A stretch of DNA of 64,000 bases from GCA-002722245 sp038154685 (GCA_038154685.1 JAYPYW010000005.1:1-64000); one strand, 5' to 3'; positions 46,453-55,817 are shown, numbered from the stretch's first letter. Notes: a model not told the origin generated them from the sequence alone. A program made the numbers and translations.

Positions 46453-46695
46453 ATGAACTTAGAAATTGTAACACCAGACAGCAAGGTATACGAAGGAGAA
46501 ATCACTTCTATTGCTCTACCTGGAATTGATGGTTCGTTTCAGATTTTAAATAATCACGCTCCTATCGTTTCTGCTTTAGGAACTGGGAAAATGACTGTTG
46601 TTGATGCGGCTAACCAAACACAAGAATACACTATTTCTGGTGGTGTAGTTGAAATGAATAACAATAAAGTTATCGTTTTAGCAGAATCAATTTAA
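46453..46695 (+). CDS. atpC: F-type ATP synthase subunit epsilon
   Basis: This 80-residue protein carries only the N-terminal beta-sandwich of epsilon (TPDSKVYEGEITSIALPG, FQILNNHAPIVSAL). The C-terminal helical hairpin is missing. Short epsilon subunits without the helices occur in Bacteroidota, so this is likely natural rather than truncated. It starts 21 bases after atpD and ends before a terminator. Confidence 0.93.
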   Translation: MNLEIVTPDSKVYEGEITSIALPGIDGSFQILNNHAPIVSALGTGKMTVVDAANQTQEYTISGGVVEMNNNKVIVLAESI

Positions 46696-46717
46696 GATTA
46701 GATTTTACTAATATAGA

Positions 46718-46747
46718 AAGCCTCTCCATTTTGGAGGGGCTTTTTTT
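46718..46747 (+). terminator. Terminator after atpC
   Basis: AAGCCTCTCCA pairs with TGGAGGGGCTT (one G-U pair), followed by T7. Confidence 0.9.
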
Positions 46748-46751
46748 GTAA

Positions 46752-46866
46752 CCTCCCGCGGATCTCGCAGATCTCACGGATCTTTAATCTCATAATCTGA
46801 ACAATCTGTTGAAAAAAACAGCAATCAATTTGAATAAAAAATCTAAGGAATCTGAGGGCGAAAAAA
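46752..46866. repeat. Dispersed intergenic repeat, copy related to 40580-40695
   Basis: GGATCTCGCAGATCTCACGGATC resembles words at 30812 and 33686. CATAATCTGAACAATC and GGAATCTGAGGGCGAAAAA match 40632-40700 closely. Confidence 0.7.
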
Positions 46867-46879
46867 TTAAATTTAATCC

Positions 46880-48241
46880 ATGGATCAAACACAACAGCAC
46901 ATACAAACTGGAAAAGATAAATTCCTAAGTGACTTAATAGAACTTCTTAAAATTCCTTCTGTAAGTGCAAACTCGAATCATAACGATGATACAAGACGAT
47001 GCGCAGAATGGGTAAAATCAGCAATGGAAAAAGCTGGATTACAAAACACAGGCATTTATGAAACTCCTGGTCATCCGGTTGTTTTTGGTGAGTTTATAAA
47101 AGATGCTTCTTTACCAACTGTTTTAGTTTACGGTCATTACGATGTTCAACCTGCAGATCCTTTAGAACTTTGGACCTCCCCTCCTTTTGAGCCAGTAATT
47201 AAAGATGAAAAGATTTATGCCAGAGGTGCTGCCGATGACAAAGGACAATTCTTTATGTATTTTGCGGCATTAGAAAGCATGATTAAAGCGGGTGAACTAC
47301 CTTGTAATGTTAAAGTTTTAATTGAAGGTGAAGAAGAAGTTGGTTCTGAAAACTTGGAAGAATTTGTTTTAGCGAATAAAGAAATGCTTGCTAATGATGT
47401 TATCCTCGTTTCGGATACTCACATGATAAGCAATGAAAATCCATCTATTACAGCTGGTTTAAAAGGACTAGCTTACATGGAAGTTGAAGTAACTGGTCCA
47501 AACAGAGATTTACATTCGGGAACTTATGGAGGATCAGTTGGAAATCCAATCAATATCCTATGCAAAATGATTGCTTCATTAACTGATGAAAATAATCATG
47601 TCACTATTCCTGGGTTTTATAATAAAGTAATTGAGGTTAGCCCAGCAGATAGAGCAGATATGGCAAGAGCGCCATTTGATTTAGATGAATTTAAAGCTTC
47701 TTTAGATATTGAAGAAGAACAAGGGGAAGCGGGTTATTCTACTCCTGAGCGACAAGGAATTCGCCCGACACTAGATGTAAATGGAATTTGGGGTGGTTAC
47801 ACTGGTGAAGGAGCTAAAACAGTTCTCCCATCCAAAGCATTTGCTAAGATTTCAATGCGTTTAGTGCCAGATCAAAACAGTGATGAAATTTCTAACATTT
47901 TCCAAAAACACTTTGAATCAATAGCTCCAAAATCAGTAAAAGTTAAAGTTTCTGCCCACCATGGTGGAGAACCTGCTGTTACCGATTTAAACTCAAAAGG
48001 ATATCAAGCTGCAAGCAAGGCAATGGAAACTACTTTTGGAAAAAAGCCAGTTCCTGTTCGCCAAGGAGGAAGTATTCCAATCGTTTCTTTCTTTGAAGAC
48101 GCTCTTAATACAAAGTGCGTACTAATGGGATTTGGATTAAGCTCTGATGCTATTCATTCTCCAAATGAACATTTTGGTTTGTTCAATTTCTATAAAGGAA
48201 TTGAGACTATTCCGTACTTCTTTAAATTCTTTGCTGAATAA
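46880..48241 (+). CDS. M20 family dipeptidase
   Basis: This 453-residue zinc peptidase is of the CNDP/carnosinase-like branch of M20. YGHYDVQPADP carries metal His and Asp, ARGAADDKGQ the second Asp, GEEEVGSENL the catalytic Glu pair, and a dimerisation domain inserts at about 200-320. There is no signal peptide, so it should be cytoplasmic and cleave dipeptides or N-acyl peptides. It overlaps the Dph6-like gene by TAATG. Confidence 0.93.
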   Translation: MDQTQQHIQTGKDKFLSDLIELLKIPSVSANSNHNDDTRRCAEWVKSAMEKAGLQNTGIYETPGHPVVFGEFIKDASLPTVLVYGHYDVQPADPLELWTSPPFEPVIKDEKIYARGAADDKGQFFMYFAALESMIKAGELPCNVKVLIEGEEEVGSENLEEFVLANKEMLANDVILVSDTHMISNENPSITAGLKGLAYMEVEVTGPNRDLHSGTYGGSVGNPINILCKMIASLTDENNHVTIPGFYNKVIEVSPADRADMARAPFDLDEFKASLDIEEEQGEAGYSTPERQGIRPTLDVNGIWGGYTGEGAKTVLPSKAFAKISMRLVPDQNSDEISNIFQKHFESIAPKSVKVKVSAHHGGEPAVTDLNSKGYQAASKAMETTFGKKPVPVRQGGSIPIVSFFEDALNTKCVLMGFGLSSDAIHSPNEHFGLFNFYKGIETIPYFFKFFAE

Positions 48242-48942
48242 TGAAGAAAAAAGCCATTTTCGCATGGAGTGGAGGTAAAGATTCCGCTTTGGCTCTTTCT
48301 TACATAATTGAACAAAACGAATTTGAAATTCTTGGGTTAATGACAACCTTAAACAAGAATTTTAAAAGGATTTCCATGCATGGTGTTCGGGAGGAAATGT
48401 TAGATAAACAAGCTGCCTCAATCGGGATCCCTTTGATAAAAATGTGGGTTAAAGAAGGATCTTACGAGGAATATGAAAAGCAAATGGAAAAGGTTCTTCT
48501 CGAATACAAAGCGAAAGGAATTACTCATGTGATTTTTGGGGATATTTTTTTAGAAGACTTAAAGGAATACCGAGACAATAATTTAGCAAAAGTAGATCTT
48601 AAAGGGCATTACCCAATTTGGAAAAGGGACACCACTGAACTTATTAAAGAGTTTCTTGAAAAAGGATTTAAAACGATTACTTGCTGTATTAATGATCAAC
48701 ATTTAACCGAATTACATTCAGGAGCTTTAATAACAGCAAAATGGATAAAAGAACTTCCAAAAGAAGTTGATCCTTGTGGTGAAAATGGAGAATTTCATAC
48801 CTTCTGTTTTGATGGCCCGATATTTAAAAAGCCACTTGAAATTTCAATAGGGGAAAAGAAATACCAGCCATTAGAGGAAAAATACATTGATAAGTCTAAA
48901 GATCCTTATAAAAAGGGGTTTTGGTTTACTGATATATTTTAG
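48241..48942 (+). CDS. Dph6-like ATP pyrophosphatase (diphthine-ammonia ligase family)
   Basis: This 233-residue N-type ATP-pyrophosphatase has the P-loop SGGKDS at residues 10-15 and VIFGDIFLEDLKEYRD. ALITAKWIKELPKEVDPCGENGEFHTF matches the conserved family C-terminus. Bacteria lack diphthamide, so the substrate is unknown; the enzyme should adenylate and amidate a carboxylate. It is co-translated with the dipeptidase gene. Confidence 0.88.
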   Translation: MKKKAIFAWSGGKDSALALSYIIEQNEFEILGLMTTLNKNFKRISMHGVREEMLDKQAASIGIPLIKMWVKEGSYEEYEKQMEKVLLEYKAKGITHVIFGDIFLEDLKEYRDNNLAKVDLKGHYPIWKRDTTELIKEFLEKGFKTITCCINDQHLTELHSGALITAKWIKELPKEVDPCGENGEFHTFCFDGPIFKKPLEISIGEKKYQPLEEKYIDKSKDPYKKGFWFTDIF

Positions 48943-48952
48943 CAAATCATAC

Positions 48953-49016
48953 GTCATCGCAAGGGACAAAGCGATCTCTTACTAAAAAATGAGATTGCTT
49001 CGTCCCTCGCAATGAC
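48953..49016. repeat. GTCATTGCGAGGGACGAAGCAATCTC-type palindrome
   Basis: The left arm (48953-48979, with GTCATCGCAAGGGAC) pairs imperfectly with the right arm (48991-49016, with GTCCCTCGCAATGAC). It belongs to a widespread class of bacterial intergenic repeats. Confidence 0.75.
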
Positions 49017-49036
49017 CTTCTTTCTAATACTTTTTC

Positions 49037-49099
49037 TCACACAGATTAATATGATTATGCAATACTTGAAAATCGTATTAATCACAATAATCTGTGTGA
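49037..49099. repeat. Inverted repeat upstream of the RnfD-like gene
   Basis: TCACACAGATTA (49037-49048) is the perfect reverse complement of 49088-49099. The arms extend inward imperfectly (ATTAATATGATT against AATCGTATTAAT). 48943-49171 holds no gene. Confidence 0.75.
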
Positions 49100-49171
49100 A
49101 AACTAAAAAAAATTAAAATTCATTTATGGAATTGTGTTTTGACCTGCATCTAAAGTTCAAAAGCAATTCAA

Positions 49172-50002
49172 ATGAATCAAATTTTAAAACTTAAAGACCC
49201 TCGATATTTCCAAATATTATTCTTGGGTAGCTTCCTAACTTTTGGGTTAATTGCTCTGGATTGGAAGATCAACCTAGCCATTGTAGCTACTATAATCTTA
49301 TCAGTCATTGCAACCCAGTTCATTGCAATAAAAACCTTCAAACTTTCTTATCAATCTATTCTTAGTTCGATAATTTCCGGATTAGGTTTAATTCTGTTGT
49401 TAAGGGCAAATAAAATTGAAACATACATTTTAGCAGCAGTCCTAAGTATTGCGCCTAAATTTTTAATCCGGTTTAAAGGAAAGCACATATTCAATCCAGT
49501 AAACTTTGGAATCATCCTCACTATCCTAATTTCAGGAGATGCATGGATTTCTCCTGGACAATGGGGAAGCACTTCTCTTTACTTATTAGGTATTGGAATT
49601 TTCTCATGGCTGGTACTTACAAAGGTTAAGCAATTAGTTAACGGACTTGTTTTCCTTTCAACCTTATTTATTCTCGAAACTGTTTATTTGAACCTGTATT
49701 TGGAGTGGCCAATGGACTTTGTGTGGCATAAGTTCACGAGTGGTTCGTTGCTGTTATTCAGCTTCTTTATGATCACCGATCCACGCACCACTCCAAATCA
49801 TTTTTTAACGCGAGGAATTTGGGCCGCTGTTGTTGCTGGTATTTCATTTTACTTAATGGAATTTCACTACCTATCCGCTGCTCCGTTTTGGGTGTTATTC
49901 TTTATCTCACCCTTAACACCCTTTATTGATTCTCTTTCTAAGGCTAAATCTTTTAAATGGTCTCTCTCAGAGCACTCAGAATGCTCTGAGACAAAAATCT
50001 AA
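49172..50002 (+). CDS. Solitary RnfD/NqrB-like membrane protein
   Basis: This 276-residue protein has about nine membrane segments. HIFNPVNFGIIL and SLLLFSFFMITDPRTTP match the conserved flavin and helix blocks of NqrB/RnfD. The other Rnf/Nqr subunits are not nearby, so it is unlikely to be part of a normal ion-pumping complex. It is followed after 62 bases by a DUF2330 gene. The last 13 residues (SLSEHSECSETKI) are encoded by an intergenic-repeat palindrome (49965-49991) that appears to have entered the 3' end. Confidence 0.85.
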   Translation: MNQILKLKDPRYFQILFLGSFLTFGLIALDWKINLAIVATIILSVIATQFIAIKTFKLSYQSILSSIISGLGLILLLRANKIETYILAAVLSIAPKFLIRFKGKHIFNPVNFGIILTILISGDAWISPGQWGSTSLYLLGIGIFSWLVLTKVKQLVNGLVFLSTLFILETVYLNLYLEWPMDFVWHKFTSGSLLLFSFFMITDPRTTPNHFLTRGIWAAVVAGISFYLMEFHYLSAAPFWVLFFISPLTPFIDSLSKAKSFKWSLSEHSECSETKI

Positions 50003-50043
50003 ATAACAACTAATTCTCTGAGAACTCTGAGAACTCTGAGAGC
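49965..50043. repeat. CTCTGAGAA-type palindrome and tandem repeat
   Basis: TCTCAGAGCA (49965-49974) pairs perfectly with 49982-49991. After the stop, the 9-base unit TCTGAGAAC occurs about three times at 50013-50041. It covers the end of the RnfD-like gene and the spacer before the DUF2330 gene. Confidence 0.75.
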
Positions 50044-50064
50044 TAAAAACACAAATCAAGAAAT

Positions 50065-51549
50065 ATGAAAAAGTCAAGTTTAATTATTGGTGCATTAACT
50101 ACACTAACAACAGCAGCACAAGCCTTTTGTGGATTTTACGTAGCAAAAGCAGATGGTAAATTATTTAACAAATCATCGCAAGTAATTATGGTTCGTAACG
50201 AATCTACAGATCGAAACACCATTACAATGGCCAACGATTATCAAGGAGATTTTAAAGAATTCGCCATGGTAGTTCCAGTTCCAGTTGTGCTTAAAGAGAA
50301 GGATATAAAAGTGGTTAAGAAAAACCTTTTTGATCGATTTGATTCTTATTCAGCTCCAAGATTAGCAGAGTATTATGATGAAAATCCTTGTTGGGATTAT
50401 GCGATGCTCGAAGACTCAGAAATGGTTTTTGAGGCAAAAGCATCAGCAGCGCCAATGAGAAATTCATTAACAAAAAATAAAAAATACGAAGGGGTAGCTA
50501 TTGAAGCAAAATATGAAATAGGTGAATACGATATATTAATCTTGTCAGCCAAGGAATCTGATGGGCTAAAGAACTGGCTAACCGATAACGATTATAAAAT
50601 TCCCGCAAAAGCAGAAGAGGTATTAACGCCATACATAAAAGACGAAATGAAATTCTTCGTTGCAAAGATTAATACTCAAAGGTTAAAGAATAGAAACGGA
50701 GAATACTTAAGCCCCATTCAAATTTCGTTCATCCATAAAAAGTTCATGCTTCCAATTCGATTAGGAATGGCTAACGCAAATGGAACACAAGATTTAATTG
50801 TATACGCTTTAACAAAAAATGGTAGAGTTGAAACCTCGAATTACAGAACGGTAGAGATGCCTTCCAATAACGAAGTTCCATTATTTGTAGAGGATGCTTT
50901 TGGAGAATTTTACAAAAGTGTTTTTTCAAAAGCATGGACCAATAATAAATCAGCTTCTTTCTTAGAATATTCATGGGATTTAGATGGAAGAAATTTCACA
51001 AAATGTGATCCGTGCAACACAACTCCTCCTGCAGCACAAGAGTTAGTAAATGCTGGTGTTGACTGGCTTTCCTTTAGAAACGATAGATGGGGAAGTAATT
51101 ATTCTGGTCAGCTTCACTTTACGCGATTACATGTGAGGTATGATAGAGAACATTTCCCTCAAGATTTAGCTTTTACGGAAACGCGAAACAAACAAAACTT
51201 TCAGTGCAGATATGTACTGAGACATCCAGCTAAAATTCAAGATGAATCATGTGAACAGGTTTTACCCTACTATCAAAGAGTATTGGAAAGAAGACAAAAA
51301 GAGATGCGAACGCTCGAAGAAATAACTTGGTGGAAAAAGGATTGGTATAAAGCTTACCCTCAAAAATATGAAGACAAAATCGCAAGGTTAGAGAGCAGAC
51401 AAAACAACAATTCAAAGGACGAAAAAAGAAACGAAATTTTCCCGTTTTTTAAGTTCCCTAATTTCCCTCCTCCAATGCTTTGGTTTGTCGCTGGAATTGG
51501 ATTGGTTTTAATATCCTTTATTCGATTCTTCAAATTACAAAGAAACTAA
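50065..51549 (+). CDS. DUF2330 exported protein
   Basis: The 494-residue product has a signal peptide (1-20, TLTTAAQA then FCGFYV). A DUF2330 domain follows (about 20-300), with VIMVRNESTDRNTITMANDY and FAMVVPVPVVL. The remainder includes several Cys (CDPCNTTPP, FQCRYVLRHP) and one C-terminal membrane helix (LWFVAGIGLVLISFI). It is anchored in the envelope with its bulk outside the cytoplasm. It is paired with the RnfD-like gene, which suggests a joint electron-transfer or surface role, unproven. Confidence 0.85.
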   Translation: MKKSSLIIGALTTLTTAAQAFCGFYVAKADGKLFNKSSQVIMVRNESTDRNTITMANDYQGDFKEFAMVVPVPVVLKEKDIKVVKKNLFDRFDSYSAPRLAEYYDENPCWDYAMLEDSEMVFEAKASAAPMRNSLTKNKKYEGVAIEAKYEIGEYDILILSAKESDGLKNWLTDNDYKIPAKAEEVLTPYIKDEMKFFVAKINTQRLKNRNGEYLSPIQISFIHKKFMLPIRLGMANANGTQDLIVYALTKNGRVETSNYRTVEMPSNNEVPLFVEDAFGEFYKSVFSKAWTNNKSASFLEYSWDLDGRNFTKCDPCNTTPPAAQELVNAGVDWLSFRNDRWGSNYSGQLHFTRLHVRYDREHFPQDLAFTETRNKQNFQCRYVLRHPAKIQDESCEQVLPYYQRVLERRQKEMRTLEEITWWKKDWYKAYPQKYEDKIARLESRQNNNSKDEKRNEIFPFFKFPNFPPPMLWFVAGIGLVLISFIRFFKLQRN

Positions 51550-51555
51550 TAGGAC

Positions 51556-51584
51556 AGCCGGCTATAAAAGCCGGCTTTTTTTTG
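51556..51584 (+). terminator. Terminator after the DUF2330 gene
   Basis: AGCCGGCT (51556-51563) and AGCCGGCT (51569-51576) form a perfect stem with a 5-nt loop, followed by T8. Confidence 0.92.
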
Positions 51585-51643
51585 TAACAAAAATCGATCA
51601 AAAAGGTTTTACTTATACAACTCAAAATCAGTAATTTGGACTA

Positions 51644-54600
51644 GTGAGGAAGTTTCTGTGGACCATATTGATGCTCATAATTTCTTTCTCTGGATTTTCC
51701 CAGGGAGGATACTTCCTGCAAAACACCGGGCAACTTCCTGATAATGTGATTTTTACATCTCGACTTAATTATGGAAATATTTTCATCGAGAAGGACGGAA
51801 AAATCACTGTTAAGGTATTTGATCCTGAGCAATTTGATGAGTTTTTTCATCACGATCACAATCACTCAGAGGAGAATGAAGAAGATCATAATCACAAAAA
51901 CAGCCATAATCACAAATCTTTTTTCTCAGGAAATAAAGAAAAACTATTACAAACACATACTTTCCACATCAACTTTTTAGGGGCTGATTTTAACACTTCG
52001 TTTAGCTCGAAAAACTTTGCTGAATTCAAAGTAAATATTCTTCACGGAAATGACCCTTCAAAATGGGCAACCGATTTAACTCCCTTTTCTGAGATCGAAT
52101 TAGAAGATATCTACCCGGGAATCAATATCAAATTTTACTTTGTGGATAACAGTCTGAAATACGATTATATCCTTTCTCCTGGCTCAGATTTAAACAATTT
52201 AAAGATTCAATATGAACATTTGAACAACATAATTATATCTGACACTAGGGTTATTTTAGATGCTTCAACTGGAATAATTACAGATGAAGATCCCTATTCC
52301 TATCTCTCCAATTCACCTCAGCAAAAGATTAAAACTACATTCCAGAAAATTAATTCTAATACTGTTCAACTTTATACAGGACTAGAAGAAGTAACCCAAA
52401 AATTGATTGTTGATCCAAAGGTTAATTTTTCTACATACACAGGGGCAACCTCAGATAACTGGGGGTATACAGCAACTTATGATAATGCTGGAAATGGTTA
52501 TGCAGGAGGTATTGCTAGAGGACTACTTCCCGGAAGCTACCCAACAACTACTGGAGCTGCCCAAGAAATTTATGGAGGTGGTCAAATTGATATGACTATA
52601 TCAAAATTCAGCCCAGATGGTGAAAGTTTGATCTACTCAACTTACATTGGGGGAGCTGGTTTAGAGGCACCACACAGCATGGTTGTAAATAACAACAATG
52701 AATTGATTATTTATGGAGTAACAAGTTCAATTGACTACCCTACTTCTTCAACTGGATTTGACAGAACTTTCAATGGAGGTACTTACGTTAAAACCAGTAA
52801 TATTTTTGAATTTAACGATGGAACCGATATCGTTATTACAAAATTATCCTCTTCTGGAAATGCAATTCTTGGAAGTACTTATTATGGAGGAACTGCTAAC
52901 GACGCAATGAACGATTCATACAAAACTAATGGACTAGCCCACAATTATGCTGATGACTATCGTGGCGAGATTACGGTTAATGATGCTGGAGAAATTTTTA
53001 TTTCGTCAGTTACATCTTCACCTGATTTACCTGTGGCAAATAGTTTTCAGTTAACATACGGAGGTGGAAGTCAGGATGGTTGTGTAGCCAAATTTAATAG
53101 CGATTTATCTACCATGATTTGGGGGAGCTTCTTAGGTGGACCTGGAGATGATGCTTGTTACGCAAGTAAACAAAACTCATCGGGTGAAACCTATGTGACT
53201 GGAGGAACAACTACTTCAGATTTTGCGTCTTATGGGTTTTCAAATGTAAATAGCGGTGGTATTGATGGATTCCTAGCTAGAATTTCAGCCGATGGTTCAA
53301 GTATTCTAGATGGACGATTTATTGGTACAAGTGATTATGATCAAAGTTACTTTGTAGAAGTTGACCATGAAGACAAAATATATTGTTTTGGTCAGTCACT
53401 AGGAGCTATGCCAATAACTGCAGGCGCATATAATAACCCTAATAGTGGTCAGTTCCTACAAAAGTATTCTGCTGATCTCTCATCAATTGAAGCAGCAACA
53501 GTATTTGGATCCGGTGATGGCGTAGTAAACATAGTTCCAAGTGCTTTTATGGTAAGTAATTGTAAAGAGGTTTACCTTTCTGGTTGGGGCGGAGTTTCAA
53601 CCGGAGACAAAACTTTCGGGACACGAAATATGCCTATTACCGGAGATGCTTTCCAATCAACTACAGATGGCTCAGATTTTTATTTTATGCTTCTCGGACC
53701 TGATTTTGACGAACTAAAATTCGGAACTTATTATGGTGGAAATGGACTTGGCGAGCACAACGACGGAGGAACTAGTCGTTTTGATAGAAGTGGCACAATT
53801 TACCAATCGGTATGTGCTGGATGTGGAGCATCAAGTGCTTTCCCTACTACCCCAGGAGTTCACTCAACAACGAATAATTCTTTCAACTGTAATCTTGCTT
53901 TAATTAAAAGCGACATCTCTAAATTCAGTGCTAATATCAAATTCACCAAAGACTCGGTTCACTGTGAAAATGAACCTGTAACCTTTGAAAATCAAAGTAC
54001 TGGAGGAACGAGTTATGAATGGATTTTCCCAGATGGCACATCCTCTAATGACTATGATGCAGTTTACTTTTTCCCAGATACAGGAAGATACACTGTTTCG
54101 TTAATTGCAATCGACTCCACTCAATGCCCTTTTGCAGACACATCGGATGTTGTAGTAAACATTATTAAAGTTCCTGAGGTTGAAATTAATATCGACACCT
54201 TCCTTTGTAAGGATAACTCACTTACAATTAATACCGTTGGAGGTCCTATTGACACCAATTACACTTGGTGGAATGATGATTCAACCTTCACCCTTATAAA
54301 GGGTCCTGATTTAACAGTTACTCCAGATAGTACTACTACTTATTTTGTTAGATACACAAACATGTGTGGATCTACAACTTCTTCTGTAAACGTGCCTGTA
54401 TATTACCCCCCTGAAAGTAGCTCAGCGTTTGATACCATTTGTGAGGGCGAACAATTCAGTTCTTATTTCTATTATGACGAAGACTATGATGTTACTGAAT
54501 TAAATGGTAAAAGCTTTACCCTAGATAAAGATTCCATTTTCTTTCCCCCTGGAGTTTCTGATATCTATTACATAAACACAGAAGGATCTTGTGGTGAAGG

Positions 54601-55354
54601 GATTGATACATTTGAAATTGAGTTTGTTGAAATTGACGCAGTTTCTGGTCCTGACACTATAGTTTGTGCTGGTGAAGAGATAGATATTTTTGCGAAAGGG
54701 GCTGAAAATTATAAATGGGATGAAACTGAATTCCCTGATAACTTTACCGATTCTATTTTAACCGTAAATCTTACTGAAACTAAAACATATTATCCAGAAT
54801 TGTCTATTGGTAGATGTTCGGAAATTGATACAATTGAGGTTAAAGTTTTCCCTAAACCTTTCCAACCTCATGATGAAGAATACATCATCAATTTCAAGGA
54901 TGAAATTAACGTTTCGCTAAATCCAAGTTTTAGTTATTCATGGACACCAAGAACTTATTTAGATTGTGCAGATTGTTTTGAGATTAATGCAAGTCCGGAA
55001 GAAGATATTACTTATTACTTTTCTTACTCTGATGATAAGAGCTGTAGAATTACAGATTCGATCCAAGTAAAAGTTATTTTCCCAATTTATATCCCCAACA
55101 CTTTTACTCCTGATAACGATGGAATAAACGATGTTTTTTATGCTTATAGCGAGATTCTAGATGATTATGAACTTACAATATTCAATAGATGGGGTGAACT
55201 CATATTTAGAACAACAGACTTAGATATTGGTTGGGATGGAACATTTAATGGTGACCCACAGCAAATTGGAGTTTATGTTTACGAACTTAAGTACGTTTTC
55301 CGTCATACAGATCAACAAAGACAACAAGTAGGATTAGTCAATCTCTTGAGATAA
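51644..55354 (+). CDS. Large T9SS type B surface protein with SBBP-type repeats and a PKD-like domain
   Basis: The 1236-residue product starts at GTG 51644 with a signal peptide (WTILMLIISFSGFSQ). The N-terminal 250 residues (NTGQLPDNVIF) match a DUF7948-like domain interrupted by a His-rich insert (8 His in residues 69-91). SBBP-type beta-propeller repeats follow (STYIGGAGLEAPHSM, STYYGGTANDAM, WGSFLGGPGDDACY). A PKD-like domain lies at about 770-830, then Ig-like modules. The C-terminus (about 1150-1236: NTFTPDNDGINDVF, FNRWGELIF, GVYVYELKY) is the gliding-motility-associated/T9SS type B sorting domain. It is likely a surface adhesin. Confidence 0.92.
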   Translation: MRKFLWTILMLIISFSGFSQGGYFLQNTGQLPDNVIFTSRLNYGNIFIEKDGKITVKVFDPEQFDEFFHHDHNHSEENEEDHNHKNSHNHKSFFSGNKEKLLQTHTFHINFLGADFNTSFSSKNFAEFKVNILHGNDPSKWATDLTPFSEIELEDIYPGINIKFYFVDNSLKYDYILSPGSDLNNLKIQYEHLNNIIISDTRVILDASTGIITDEDPYSYLSNSPQQKIKTTFQKINSNTVQLYTGLEEVTQKLIVDPKVNFSTYTGATSDNWGYTATYDNAGNGYAGGIARGLLPGSYPTTTGAAQEIYGGGQIDMTISKFSPDGESLIYSTYIGGAGLEAPHSMVVNNNNELIIYGVTSSIDYPTSSTGFDRTFNGGTYVKTSNIFEFNDGTDIVITKLSSSGNAILGSTYYGGTANDAMNDSYKTNGLAHNYADDYRGEITVNDAGEIFISSVTSSPDLPVANSFQLTYGGGSQDGCVAKFNSDLSTMIWGSFLGGPGDDACYASKQNSSGETYVTGGTTTSDFASYGFSNVNSGGIDGFLARISADGSSILDGRFIGTSDYDQSYFVEVDHEDKIYCFGQSLGAMPITAGAYNNPNSGQFLQKYSADLSSIEAATVFGSGDGVVNIVPSAFMVSNCKEVYLSGWGGVSTGDKTFGTRNMPITGDAFQSTTDGSDFYFMLLGPDFDELKFGTYYGGNGLGEHNDGGTSRFDRSGTIYQSVCAGCGASSAFPTTPGVHSTTNNSFNCNLALIKSDISKFSANIKFTKDSVHCENEPVTFENQSTGGTSYEWIFPDGTSSNDYDAVYFFPDTGRYTVSLIAIDSTQCPFADTSDVVVNIIKVPEVEINIDTFLCKDNSLTINTVGGPIDTNYTWWNDDSTFTLIKGPDLTVTPDSTTTYFVRYTNMCGSTTSSVNVPVYYPPESSSAFDTICEGEQFSSYFYYDEDYDVTELNGKSFTLDKDSIFFPPGVSDIYYINTEGSCGEGIDTFEIEFVEIDAVSGPDTIVCAGEEIDIFAKGAENYKWDETEFPDNFTDSILTVNLTETKTYYPELSIGRCSEIDTIEVKVFPKPFQPHDEEYIINFKDEINVSLNPSFSYSWTPRTYLDCADCFEINASPEEDITYYFSYSDDKSCRITDSIQVKVIFPIYIPNTFTPDNDGINDVFYAYSEILDDYELTIFNRWGELIFRTTDLDIGWDGTFNGDPQQIGVYVYELKYVFRHTDQQRQQVGLVNLLR

Positions 55355-55817
55355 TCAGAAAATAAAAAGAGGGTTGTACTTGCCGATACAACCCTCAATA
55401 TACATGCTTAAAAGAACTTGGGTGACATAACCCCTTATGTCAGCTATTATTGTTACGTCGTGTCTATAATGCACAAGGTTTTAAAAGGATACACTTTTAA
55501 ATAAAAAAACCTCAAAAAAATTGAGGCTTCAAAATACTCGATTGTATTATCTAAAGTTGGTAATGTGTGTGTGGCACTATAATGCACGGAATCTTAAAAT
55601 GATACAGTTTTTTTGAGAAGGAAGAAGGGAGAATTTATTAAAGTTCGTCATCCTGAGGAAGCGAAGGATCTCAAGCATAATTTTGTATTACGTATTTACC
55701 GTAGACCCTTCAACTCCGCTCAGGATGATTAACAAACAAAAAGCCAGCTATGCTGGCTATACAATATCCTCACTCCTTGCTTCTGAAACCTGAAACCTCA
55801 AATCTGAAACCTCCTTC
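55355..55817. repeat. Gene-free 463-base stretch packed with hairpins and repeats
   Basis: No gene is seen. In order it holds: a GAGGGTTGTA/TACAACCCTC stem (55369-55396, with its T tract on the minus-strand side); a TGACATAA/TTATGTCA hairpin (55423-55442); two imperfect direct repeats each with TATAATGCAC (near 55465 and 55577); a small CCTCAA/TTGAGG hairpin near 55510; a GTCATCCTGAG-type palindrome (55646-55674 with 55702-55729); a terminator hairpin (55742-55758); and AAACCTGAAACCTC-type words at about 55783-55813. Confidence 0.75.
55737..55758 (-). terminator. Terminator for the methyltransferase-mazG unit
   Basis: On the minus strand AGCCAGC pairs with GCTGGCT (55742-55758), followed by T5, 60 bases after the mazG stop. 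Confidence 0.7.

Noticed and set aside
50013..50041. Possible CRISPR-like repeat
   Set aside because: The units are only 9 bases, contiguous and without spacers or cas genes nearby.
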